From NCBI RefSeq assembly GCF_013299165.1, contig NZ_JAAFKD010000029.1, positions 16,774 to 80,773 of the forward strand: a DNA stretch of 64,000 bases, written 5' to 3'. Position 1 is the first letter of the stretch; each line of letters opens with the position of its first letter. Positions 17,138 through 25,205 of this stretch are shown here, piece after piece. The notes below the pieces were generated by a model. The model saw only the letters and a program-made list of their open reading frames with translations, did not search any database and was not told where the DNA came from. This DNA comes from Microcoleus sp. bin38.metabat.b11b12b14.051 (GTDB lineage: Bacteria; Cyanobacteriota; Cyanobacteriia; Cyanobacteriales; Microcoleaceae). A program made the translations under genes and the position numbers.

Positions 17138-18688
17138 TGCTTTAATAAATCCCATTCAATGGCCTATGCCTATATCACTTATCAAACTGCTTATTTAAAG
17201 GCGAATTTTCCTGTGGAATACATGGCTGCACTGTTGACGGCTAACAGGGGCGATCAGGATAAAGTACAGAGATATATCGCTAATTGTATTAAGCTGGGTA
17301 TTGAAGTTGAGCCGCCGGATGTTAATAGTTCTGAACTTACTTTTTCACCGCTTCCGAAACAGATGACGGGAGCAGTAAAAGATAAGATTTTGTTTGGGGT
17401 TTCGGCGGTGAAAAATGTCGGGGAAATAGCAATTGAAACTATTTTAGCGGCGCGCCAGGAAGGGGGTAAGTTTAAGTCGCTGGCTGATTTGTGCGATCGC
17501 GTAAATCTACATTCTGTCAACCGCCGCGCCCTAGAAGCCTTGATTCAGTGCGGTGCTTTTGACAAAATCGACCAGAACCGCCAACAATTAGTCAACGACC
17601 TCGAAGGCGTGATGAAATGGGCCGGCGATCGCAAAAAAGATCGGGAAAGCGGTCAAGGTAATCTGTTTGACTTGTTAGGTGCCAATAGCTTCGTTAAGTC
17701 CACAAGTACCTATGATTCTGCACCCAAATCAAAGACTGTGAAAGATTTTGAACCACAGGAAAAATTGCGTTTAGAAAAAGAATTGCTGGGCTTCTATGTA
17801 TCAGATCATCCCCTAAAAGTTCTGCTGCAATTTAACCAAGATCCAGATGTTGTGACTCTCGGAGAGTTAGCAGACAAAAAGGGGAAAGTCTCGGTGATTG
17901 TCATGATTAATGCTATCAAAATGGTGGTGACAAAGAAAGGCGATGCGATGGCAATTTTGCAATTAGAAGATTTGACACATCAAATCAAAGCTGTGGTGTT
18001 TCCCAAGGCTTACGAACAATTAAAACCGCATATTATAGATAATGCTGTATTGCTGATTACGGGAAAAGTCGAGAAAGATGGCGAGGAAATTCAGATAATT
18101 GTAGACACTGCAAAGCCTGTAGATACAGCACAGATTGCAGAGGAAATTGAGGTAGCCGAATCGGAAATACAAAATTCTTGGGCGCCTCCACCGGAAACAC
18201 AAAATTCTTGGGCGCCTCTACCGGAAACGCAAAATTCTTGGGCGGCGCAACCTGTCAACTTTCCACGAGTTACAAAACCAGTGGAAGTTCTAGAAATGGT
18301 GATTGTCAAGTTTACACCGCAGCAAGTACAAGATGCCAAAAATCTTAATTCCTTGAAAGCTATTTTGCAAGAACTTTCCAATCGCGGAGAGGATGCTAGC
18401 GTTTCTGTCGGCGGAATCGTTGTCGGTGAATATTCCTGTCAGCCGCTTCGGATTAACCCTAAATTGTGGCTACAAGATGGGGAAGGTGCTGTTAGCCGTC
18501 TCAAGTCGGCGGGATTTGATGCTGGGGTTTTTCCTCTCGACAATCGCGGGGATGCTGCGGTGTTTCGAGAAGTTCGATCGCAACTTAACATACATTCTTG
18601 GGCCAATCGTTTACTTGACGCAGATATCGATCGCATTTCCCAGTATCTGGGCTATCTCGCCCAACTAAACCGACGCCCGCCAAACTAA
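17030..18688 (+). CDS. dnaE-C: DNA polymerase III alpha subunit, C-terminal half with C-intein (DnaE-C)
   Basis: 552 residues: a 36-residue C-intein followed by a 516-residue C-extein. The extein carries the end of the polymerase domain (CFNKSHSMAYAYITYQTAYL), helix-hairpin-helix-type sequence (ALEALIQCGAFDKID), and the OB-fold region (VSVIVMINAIKMVVTKKG, MAILQLEDLTHQIKAVVF). A linker with three tandem copies of ETQNSWAP-type sequence follows, then a C-terminal region. The Synechocystis C-extein is 423 residues, so this one is longer, partly from the linker. The start is ATG in a leader made of heptamer repeats, with no clear ribosome-binding site. Its 3' end overlaps the convergent kinase gene by 24 bp. 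Confidence 0.95.
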   Translation: MVKIISRKSLGTQEVYDIGVERDHNFTLENSLVASNCFNKSHSMAYAYITYQTAYLKANFPVEYMAALLTANRGDQDKVQRYIANCIKLGIEVEPPDVNSSELTFSPLPKQMTGAVKDKILFGVSAVKNVGEIAIETILAARQEGGKFKSLADLCDRVNLHSVNRRALEALIQCGAFDKIDQNRQQLVNDLEGVMKWAGDRKKDRESGQGNLFDLLGANSFVKSTSTYDSAPKSKTVKDFEPQEKLRLEKELLGFYVSDHPLKVLLQFNQDPDVVTLGELADKKGKVSVIVMINAIKMVVTKKGDAMAILQLEDLTHQIKAVVFPKAYEQLKPHIIDNAVLLITGKVEKDGEEIQIIVDTAKPVDTAQIAEEIEVAESEIQNSWAPPPETQNSWAPLPETQNSWAAQPVNFPRVTKPVEVLEMVIVKFTPQQVQDAKNLNSLKAILQELSNRGEDASVSVGGIVVGEYSCQPLRINPKLWLQDGEGAVSRLKSAGFDAGVFPLDNRGDAAVFREVRSQLNIHSWANRLLDADIDRISQYLGYLAQLNRRPPN

Positions 18689-20716
18689 CACCTCGCCCCT
18701 ATCTCCACCGGTGACTAAAGTTTGACCGTCAGCACTAAAAGCCACCGGATTGCACCCAACCAGACTCGACAAACATACTCCTGTGTGCAAGTTCCACAGT
18801 TTAACAGTACCATCTCGACTGCCACTAGCCATAGTTTCGCGATCGGGACTAATAGCCACCGAAATCACCGCGTCAGAATGACCGCTCAAAGTATTAATCA
18901 ATTCCCCTGTATCGACATTCCACAATTTAACCGTACCGTCGGCACTACCGCTCACAATCATCTTACCATCTTGACTGAAGGCGATCGCATAAACCCAATC
19001 AGAATGACCGACAAAAGTCCGCACACTCTCCGCAATACCTACACGCCAAACCTTGATTGTTTGGTCAGCACTCCCGCTAGCCATCATCATACTTTGAGGC
19101 CGGAAACTCACAGATAAAACTTTGTCAGAATGGCCAGAAAGTTTTTGCACCAAAGCTCCGTTGCGCTGGTTCCACAATTTAATACTCTTGTCGCCGCTAG
19201 CACTCGCAATTGTTCCTCCATCGCAGCTAAAAGCCACCGAATACACGGAGCCGTACCGGTGACTGTACGGTGAACCATAATCGCTGTAAAACTCGCGAAT
19301 CATCGCCTTTTTATCCAGCTTCCACTCAATCACTTTGCGGTCAAAACTGCCGCTCACCAGCATTCTGCCGTCGGGGCTAATCGCCACAGCATCAACCGTT
19401 GCAGAATGACCGAAAAAAGTATGGATTAATTCCCCTGTTTGCAGGTTCCACAGTTTAATTGTTTTATCGTCGCTGGCGCTAGCGAGGATATTGCCTTGAG
19501 GGCTAATAACCACAGCATTAACCGAGTCTGCATGACCGCGAAGAATGCGATCGCACTGCCAGTTATGAGACAATAATTGCGGGTTGCTGGCGGATGGCGG
19601 AACCTGATTTTTTTGGGGCGGCGGGGTAAAGACGGCAGTTGCTGTATGGGGCTGTGAGTTCGTTGTTGCCGAATTAATAGCTATTTTGGGGCGGTAGTTA
19701 TAAGCAATTTGCGATCGCGGATATTGCCCAAAATTTATCAAGTCTTGCAGCACTTCGGCCGCGGATTGATATCGCTCTCTTACTGAATCTTTGAGCAATT
19801 TATTTAAAATAGTTGTTAATTTTTGGCTGGTTTTGATGCCTTTTTGCGCTAAGTGCGATCGCCAAATCCATTTGCATTCCAAAGCATCGAACAAATCATT
19901 CAGCACCGCCCCTGTCAGCAAATGAATGCACGTAACGCCCAAACTGTAAAGGTCGCTCGCCGGATAGGCCTTGCCGCTGCGGATTTGTTCGATCGGCGCA
20001 TAGCCAGCAGTTCCCGTTATCGTACCAGTTTTTGCCTCAGAAATGGCGTTAATCTGCTTTGCCACTCCAAAATCTACCAGCACAAACTGACCCCCCCTCG
20101 CCGCACCCTGTACAGCCGGAGATGCCGCCGGAATTATCCCTTTTTTTCCATTACCACCAGTCGAGCTGGGATATCCCGCCGCCGTCGAGAGAATTTGGGC
20201 ATTTCTCCGCAAAATATTTTCCGGCTTAATATCGCGATGAATCACCTGCTGCTCGTGAACAAATTGCAAAACAGGCAACAAATTAATCAACAATTCCCAA
20301 ATCTGCTCCTCGCTAAAAGCTCCCCGCTGCTGCAACTCCTGAAACAAATTCTTTCCTTCGATCAACTCTTCCACAAGATACAGTTGTTGTGCTTGCTCAA
20401 AAGAAGCCAGCAAACTTGGAATCTGCGGGTGTTCTCCGAGTTCGTAAAGGCGGTGAGCTTCTTGTTTAAACAGTGCAGTTGCTTTTTCTAATTCTGCCTT
20501 TTCTTGAACGTGAGGAAAAAATTGTTTGATGGCGCAGCGAGTTTTCAGCCTATCTTCATCGACAGCTAAAAAAGTTCTGCCAAATGTTCCTTCACCGATA
20601 GGTTGAAGGGCGCGGTAACGCTCTTTTAGCAGCAATTTTGAGCCGCAGGCAAGACAAAATTTGGTTGAGTCAGGATTCTGCGGTTTCTGACAATGGGGAT
20701 TGAGGCAATAGCTCAT
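18665..20716 (-). CDS. Ser/Thr protein kinase with N-terminal zinc ribbon and C-terminal WD40 propeller
   Basis: 683 residues from the ATG at 20716 (MSYCLNPHCQKPQNP). Residues 1-30 form a four-cysteine zinc-ribbon-like module (CLNPHC, then FCLACG). The kinase domain (about 35-310) has GEGTFGRTF, AIKQF, the catalytic loop HRDIKPEN, the DFG of VDFGVAKQ, and GTAGYAPIEQ. After a proline-rich linker, seven WD40 repeats (LRGHADSVNAV, FGHSATVDAV, SVYSVAFS, LSGHSDKVLSV, FVGHSDWVYAI, LSGHSDAVISV, VGCNPVAFS) should close a seven-bladed propeller. This is a known cyanobacterial kinase architecture; its substrates are unknown. No transmembrane helix is seen, so it is probably cytoplasmic. It overlaps the end of dnaE-C tail to tail. 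Confidence 0.92.
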   Translation of the reverse strand: MSYCLNPHCQKPQNPDSTKFCLACGSKLLLKERYRALQPIGEGTFGRTFLAVDEDRLKTRCAIKQFFPHVQEKAELEKATALFKQEAHRLYELGEHPQIPSLLASFEQAQQLYLVEELIEGKNLFQELQQRGAFSEEQIWELLINLLPVLQFVHEQQVIHRDIKPENILRRNAQILSTAAGYPSSTGGNGKKGIIPAASPAVQGAARGGQFVLVDFGVAKQINAISEAKTGTITGTAGYAPIEQIRSGKAYPASDLYSLGVTCIHLLTGAVLNDLFDALECKWIWRSHLAQKGIKTSQKLTTILNKLLKDSVRERYQSAAEVLQDLINFGQYPRSQIAYNYRPKIAINSATTNSQPHTATAVFTPPPQKNQVPPSASNPQLLSHNWQCDRILRGHADSVNAVVISPQGNILASASDDKTIKLWNLQTGELIHTFFGHSATVDAVAISPDGRMLVSGSFDRKVIEWKLDKKAMIREFYSDYGSPYSHRYGSVYSVAFSCDGGTIASASGDKSIKLWNQRNGALVQKLSGHSDKVLSVSFRPQSMMMASGSADQTIKVWRVGIAESVRTFVGHSDWVYAIAFSQDGKMIVSGSADGTVKLWNVDTGELINTLSGHSDAVISVAISPDRETMASGSRDGTVKLWNLHTGVCLSSLVGCNPVAFSADGQTLVTGGDRGEVLVWRASV

Positions 20717-20976
20717 CTTTGTTCCTGCCTGGAGATTCCCACCACAGCTAAACTTAGCAACATGGTAGTCGATTTCCACTCACCCCGAGAGCAGCATTCT
20801 CGATCGTACCTGAGAAACCGCGTTTATCCACCCAAAATCTCGGATCTCAGGTAAGCCCGGGGCTAAAAGTGCTTGAGGTGAGTTTCCATATATTCTAATG
20901 CTTTCGTAAAATTTTGCAGGGGAAGCCGATCGGCAACTGCTATGTCAACAGTTAACTGTAGGAGGCGCTTGACCAT

Positions 20977-21047
20977 AAAAACCCGGTTTCTACGCAAAAT
21001 CACAAATTGTGAGGGATGGACGTTAAGGCAGAAACCGGGTTTTTGAC
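20977..21047. repeat. CCGGGTTT-type palindromic element
   Basis: AAAACCCGGTTTCT (20977) and GAAACCGGGTTTTT (about 21031) form an inverted pair about 35 bp apart. The rest of the 20717-21082 gap shows no gene; it includes a GTTAACTGT-type heptamer trace near 20950. Confidence 0.75.
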
Positions 21048-21082
21048 CCCGCAGGCGAACAAAACTAAACTGTTAAGGGCGG

Positions 21083-21421
21083 CTATTTTCCCCCGTTGAC
21101 AACACACTCTTGCTTTTCGCCCTCATGCTGTGAGGATGCTTTAGCTTTAATCACCGCTTCCCGAAAGCCTAAAACTACTAAAATATTGGCAAGTGTCAAG
21201 AATAGTTCCGCAGAACCGTGCAGCCAATCGACATTTGCTAGCGACTCATTGTAGGCAACTTTTGCGTAAATTGCGGCGGGAATAGTCACAGCCACAAAAA
21301 CCAGAGTCCCGTAAAATCCCATCAAAGCTAAACGAGGTGTTTTTCCAGATTTCGTCAAAAACCAGAGAAAACCCAAGTAGGGAAATAGAGACATAACAAA
21401 TAAACTTTCTTTGGAAATCAT
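21083..21421 (-). CDS. DUF3593-like membrane protein
   Basis: 112 residues with three hydrophobic segments: SLFPYLGFLWFL, GFYGTLVFVAVTIPAAIYAK and LFLTLANILVVLGF. The N-terminal LFVMSLFPYLGFLWFLTKSGKTPRLALMGF pattern (read in two parts) matches a conserved cyanobacterial/plastid-lineage family that I recall as DUF3593. No function is known. The last 20 residues are charged and variable. The 295-bp gap on its upstream side shows nothing I can identify. Confidence 0.65.
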   Translation of the reverse strand: MISKESLFVMSLFPYLGFLWFLTKSGKTPRLALMGFYGTLVFVAVTIPAAIYAKVAYNESLANVDWLHGSAELFLTLANILVVLGFREAVIKAKASSQHEGEKQECVVNGGK

Positions 21422-21716
21422 TAGTAATTGGTGAATGACCAGATACTATGATAAATTACCAACTAAAAAATTAGTGTGAATAATTTTTAACTTTCTATTT
21501 TGAGTCGATCGCGTTTAATTCGACAAATTAACCCATTTTTCTCGAACCGCTACCGACTCACCCAAGCCCGTAGCTCTCAACCTAAACCGCAGCAGGTCGC
21601 CAGTATTCACAACCTTTGACCCACGCGCAGACAAAACCCATAACCCTTACCCTAACACCGTTGTTACCATAACACATTTTCAACCTTGCCTGTCTGTTAA
21701 TTTTTCCTCAACCCAC

Positions 21717-22370
21717 CTACCCAGCGATTAGAAAATGAGACCTTTCCAAATTTTTATTTCTGCTCGAAGGCATCAAGCAAGGCTCGCTCAAAATCTCTAA
21801 CTCCAAGCAGGGTTTTCTATCAACTGCGATTATTTGTTGGAGCTTAGCCTCTAAATCAAAACGCGGGCCGCAATCCCAAATCTTGAGTTCCAATAGTCCG
21901 TTCAATACCGTAATTTCTAGTTTAATAGGAGTTTCTACTGGCAGATTTTTGTGAGCGTGGCGAACAGCATTCGTGAAACCTTCCACTAAAGCTAACTGAA
22001 ACTGGAACCAAACCTCAGAGGGGAGAGATAAATCTTGCAACTGCTCAAACCAGTCCAAAACTTTACTTACAGCATTTATATCTGTGTTGACTTGCAGGCT
22101 GATGTTTTTAACAGAACTTTCATTCAGTTCTTCTTCCTGCTCAATGTCATCTTGCCAATCCCACCTCTTGAACAAATTCATTAACCCATCTAAAGCGCTA
22201 GCCTTTTTTATATTTGGCGATTTGTTGCTATTTTCTACTTCGTACCTTTTGCTCAGAAACAAACAATTTCGACCGTCAACATTGCGGGTGTAACCTAGCT
22301 CGTCTGCAATCTGCCACATGAGTTTGATGCCTCTGCCGCCTTCTGCCAGTTGATCTATGCTGTTCGACAT
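21717..22370 (-). CDS. Anti-sigma-type ATP-binding protein with halves in swapped order
   Basis: 217 residues with a good ribosome-binding site (GGAG, 8-9 bp before the ATG at 22370), so the start is credible. RsbW-like anti-sigma kinases normally run N-box, then DxG, then the glycine box and a terminal strand. Here residues 9-43 are the glycine-box end (LAEGGRGIKLMWQIADEL, then GRNCLFLSKRYE), residues 45-90 are an acidic linker, and residues 91-180 are the usual N-terminal half (LQVNTDINAV, LALVEGFTNAVRHAHKNLP, LKIWDCGPRFDLEAKLQQI). The last 30 residues look unlike any part of the family. It could be a circular permutation, the fused remains of two tandem copies, or a decayed gene. If active it would bind ATP and a sigma factor or STAS partner. 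Confidence 0.75.
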   Translation of the reverse strand: MSNSIDQLAEGGRGIKLMWQIADELGYTRNVDGRNCLFLSKRYEVENSNKSPNIKKASALDGLMNLFKRWDWQDDIEQEEELNESSVKNISLQVNTDINAVSKVLDWFEQLQDLSLPSEVWFQFQLALVEGFTNAVRHAHKNLPVETPIKLEITVLNGLLELKIWDCGPRFDLEAKLQQIIAVDRKPCLELEILSEPCLMPSSRNKNLERSHFLIAG

Positions 22371-23080
22371 TTATTTTAGTCTCCTAAAAGTATTAGTTGT
22401 ACCCAATGTTCACACCCGCCGAGACACCTTGTAGTTTTTTATACTTGCTTGCTCAGTATTATTTCGGCGATTACCCAAGAATCCTATCTTTTTTAGCGAG
22501 GATACCGCATCAGCAATATGTCTTAAGAGTCTAAGCCAATTGGCTTATTTACCGATCGCCCGCACCGAGAGCGATCGCCCCGAGCGGCACCAGCCAGGTC
22601 GATCGAGCACAAATACTTAGGTGCTGGCGGATCTGACTACTTAGCTCAGCCGTCGCAAGCGACAACAAACAATACTTTCAGCGGCTGCGAACGGTTGTTC
22701 GCAGCCGCCCAAACCAAGCCTTTATGTAGTCGCTATCAATCTAAAGGCGTAAGTAATATCCGCGAGCGATCGTCCCAGCGAAGCTTACACCGTCACGTAA
22801 GACCAATCGATTAGACGAGGAATTGGGCAAACAAGCCAGTTTCTGCTAAGAATATGGGCTTTGACAGCGAAAAATTCACGCTCAAACCCGTTTTTTAGCG
22901 CCGCACGCGTCATTCCAGCAGAAAACTATACGATCGAACTGAGTTAAATGACTTCTCCAGACAAAGCTTGGCTCGCATCCACAGAGTCTGTTATGTTCGA
23001 GGGGGAAAAGGGGAGAAGCCAAGAATTTGACTCTTTGGGAACAGGTAATTGAAATATCCAATTTAAATCCGCAACAGCTT
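22371..23080. other. Gene-free region with a perfect hairpin
   Basis: No convincing gene. A perfect 12-bp stem GCGGCTGCGAAC (22681-22692), with loop GGTT, pairs with GTTCGCAGCCGC (22697-22708); there is no T-run, so it is not a typical terminator. Several GCGATCGC-like sites lie at 22555-22620. An in-frame extension of the pentapeptide gene (from 23027) exists but is judged non-coding. Confidence 0.6.
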
Positions 23081-23824
23081 ATGACGAAAATTAAAAAGAC
23101 AATTGTCGCAGCAGCGATACTGCTACTGCCGTTTTGGGCAGCCGTTCCCTTACAAGCCCAAAATCTGTCTTTAGTCAAGCGGCTGCTAGCAACCAGAGGA
23201 TGTCCAGGATGCGACTTATTTGGCGCTTCCTTGAGCCGTGCAGATTTGTTTGGCGCTTCCTTGAGCCGCGCCACTCTCAGCAGGGCTGACTTAGTGGATG
23301 CCGACTTGACTGCGGCTGACTTAATGGAAGCCAATTTAAACAACGCCAACATGAGAAACGCCTTTTTGGCCGACGCCGACCTCAGCAAAGCCGACATGAG
23401 CAGGGCCGACATCAGGGGAGCTAACTTAGAAAATGCCAACCTCAGCGAGAGTTCTCTCCGAGACGCATCCCTACAGTTAGCTAACTTAAAATGCACTAAT
23501 TTGAGCGCCGCTAAACTCAGTCGCACTGATTTGAGAAATGCCGATTTTAGCGGTGCCAATCTCAGCGGTGCAGACCTCAAAGAAGCTGATTTCAGCGGTG
23601 CCAATCTCAGCGGTGCCAATCTCAGCGGTGCAGACTTGAGCGATGCGAGATTGAACAAAGCTAATCTGACAGATGCTAATTTCTGCGGCGCCCGGATGCC
23701 GAACCGCAAAATATCTCGGAGAGGCTGCCAATTAAACCCACAACAAGCGATTAGCTCGAACAATTACTGCAATTACTGCCGTCCCATCAATGACTGGTGG
23801 TTGAATATTTTAATGTTTAATTAA
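23081..23824 (+). CDS. Secreted pentapeptide-repeat protein
   Basis: 247 residues from the ATG at 23081, giving a clean signal peptide (MTKIKKTIVAAAILLLPFWA, cleavage near LQAQN). Residues 60-215 are A(D/N)LSx-type pentapeptide repeats (about 30 units: ADLSK, ANLSG, ADFSG and so on), which should fold as a right-handed quadrilateral beta-helix. The lead-in LLATRGCPGCDL and the end FCGARMPNRK with scattered cysteines are typical of cyanobacterial secreted members. Several consecutive units are nearly identical at DNA level, suggesting recent expansion. Function unknown; likely periplasmic. Confidence 0.88.
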   Translation: MTKIKKTIVAAAILLLPFWAAVPLQAQNLSLVKRLLATRGCPGCDLFGASLSRADLFGASLSRATLSRADLVDADLTAADLMEANLNNANMRNAFLADADLSKADMSRADIRGANLENANLSESSLRDASLQLANLKCTNLSAAKLSRTDLRNADFSGANLSGADLKEADFSGANLSGANLSGADLSDARLNKANLTDANFCGARMPNRKISRRGCQLNPQQAISSNNYCNYCRPINDWWLNILMFN

Positions 23825-23880
23825 GCAGTATCATCGCGATAACTTTCTGTTTCGTGACGATCGCACTCGCCTCCGCACAG

Positions 23881-23938
23881 GTTCGTAGTGTGGACTTTAG
23901 TCCGCAGTATTTTGCTGACTAAAGTCCACACTACGAAC
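23881..23938. repeat. Perfect 22-bp inverted repeat (GTGTGGACTTTAGTC type)
   Basis: The arms 23881-23902 and 23917-23938 are exact reverse complements around a 14-nt loop. A sister element lies at 31614-31676 (GTAGTGAGGACTTTAGTCC). Both lie between genes. Confidence 0.85.
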
Positions 23939-23997
23939 AGTTTTTGTTAAGGTCAATCGAGAGGACGCAATATGAGGCACCCTACAATAACTGTTAC

Positions 23998-25083
23998 CTA
24001 CTTTGAGCCATCTAAAAATTCCTTCACTCTGTGCAGATATTCTGCGCCGCCGATTTGTGCCGCATTATTGTGCCCTCCTTCTGGAACCATGTAAAGCTGT
24101 TTGGGCTCAGGTGCTGCATCAAACAGTTTTTGGCTCATTTGGGCTGGAACTACACTGTCAGCAGTCCCGTGAATGAACAGGACGGGTATTTTCAGCCGAT
24201 CGACTTTGGAAAGAGAATCAAACCGCTGTCTCAGCAATAAATCTATGGGAAACAGCGCAAACATCGGCTTTTGAAAATCTACCATCGCCCGCACCGAAGT
24301 AAAAGAACCCTCCACAATTAACCCCGCAGCCTCCGGGTGACGCACCGCCAGATCGATCGCCACCGCCCCTCCCAAAGAATGACCGTAGATATAAATTTGA
24401 TGTGGGTTAATCCCCCGCTGTTTCACCAAATAATCCCAAGCCTGTTGAGCATCCTCATACACCCGAGATTCGCTCGGAAAATCGCCCTGACTTTTGCCGT
24501 AACCACGATAATCGATCAGAAATACCGACAAACCCAACCGATGAAATCGATTAGCGTGTTCGACATTTGCACCCACATTTGAACCATTACCGTGCAGGTA
24601 CAAAACTACTCCCCCTCTTGCTCCCCCCCTTAACAAGGGGGGGTTGGGGGGGGTTTCCGATGGAGAAACCGGAACTGCCCCTCTTGCTCCCCCCCTTAAC
24701 AAAGGGGGGGTTTCCGATGGAGAAACCGGAACTGCCCCTCTTGCTCCCCCCCTTAACGAAGGGTGGCTGGGGGGGGTTTCCGATGGAGAAACCGGAACTG
24801 CCCCTCTTGCTCCCCCCCTCTGCTTACGAGGGTTTTCCGAAGCCGGAATCCACCACCCATGCACGGTTTCCACCGTCCCTGTTTTCGCTGGAATTGGCAG
24901 CCAAACATCTTGATATTTCAACTGAAAATTATCTGGGGTTGTGGCGATCGCCCGCGCCGGAGAAAAGATAAACTTACCTTGCGCTACCAATAGAAATAGA
25001 CAAGCAGCAGCATAAGCGCCCGCCACAACTATCCCCAAAATGATCGGCAATTTAGAAACAAGAAATACCAGCAGGTTGTTCAT
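23998..25083 (-). CDS. Alpha/beta hydrolase (membrane-anchored) with an in-frame repeat expansion
   Basis: 361 residues. An N-terminal hydrophobic helix (ILGIVVAGAYAAACLFLLVA) anchors the protein; the hydrolase core follows with YLHGNGSNVGANVEH, IDYRGYGKSQG, the nucleophile elbow GHSLGGAVAIDLA, the acid HGTADSVVP and GGHNN, as in the BEM46/YfhR type. Between about residues 80 and 155, before the first core strand, the protein is expanded by tandem RGGARGAVPVSPSETPP units encoded by a repeat that elsewhere would be intergenic. The expansion keeps the frame and sits in a surface region before the core, so activity may survive. Substrate unknown. Confidence 0.85.
   Translation of the reverse strand: MNNLLVFLVSKLPIILGIVVAGAYAAACLFLLVAQGKFIFSPARAIATTPDNFQLKYQDVWLPIPAKTGTVETVHGWWIPASENPRKQRGGARGAVPVSPSETPPSHPSLRGGARGAVPVSPSETPPLLRGGARGAVPVSPSETPPNPPLLRGGARGGVVLYLHGNGSNVGANVEHANRFHRLGLSVFLIDYRGYGKSQGDFPSESRVYEDAQQAWDYLVKQRGINPHQIYIYGHSLGGAVAIDLAVRHPEAAGLIVEGSFTSVRAMVDFQKPMFALFPIDLLLRQRFDSLSKVDRLKIPVLFIHGTADSVVPAQMSQKLFDAAPEPKQLYMVPEGGHNNAAQIGGAEYLHRVKEFLDGSK
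24606..24835. repeat. Tandem CCCCCCTTAACAA-type repeat inside the hydrolase gene
   Basis: Four units of about 55-65 bp share CTTGCTCCCCCC, TTAACAAGGGGGG and TTTCCGATGGAGAAACC. The C-run and G-run make each unit partly palindromic. All units keep the hydrolase frame open on the minus strand. The last unit, nearest 24820, has diverged (CTCTGCTTACGAGGG). Confidence 0.85.
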
Positions 25084-25205
25084 AGAAAATAGGACACGCG
25101 GGAAATTAGAAATCGGTCAAAAGCTAATGGCAAATGATTAATTTAAACTATTAGCTTTCGATCGATTACTAACTTCCGCAGCAGCGTTCCGCCGAATTCC
25201 CAAAA

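Noticed and set aside
22681..22708. Perfect 12-bp hairpin as an intrinsic terminator
   Set aside because: No T-run on either side and no gene ending next to it; recorded only as a hairpin.
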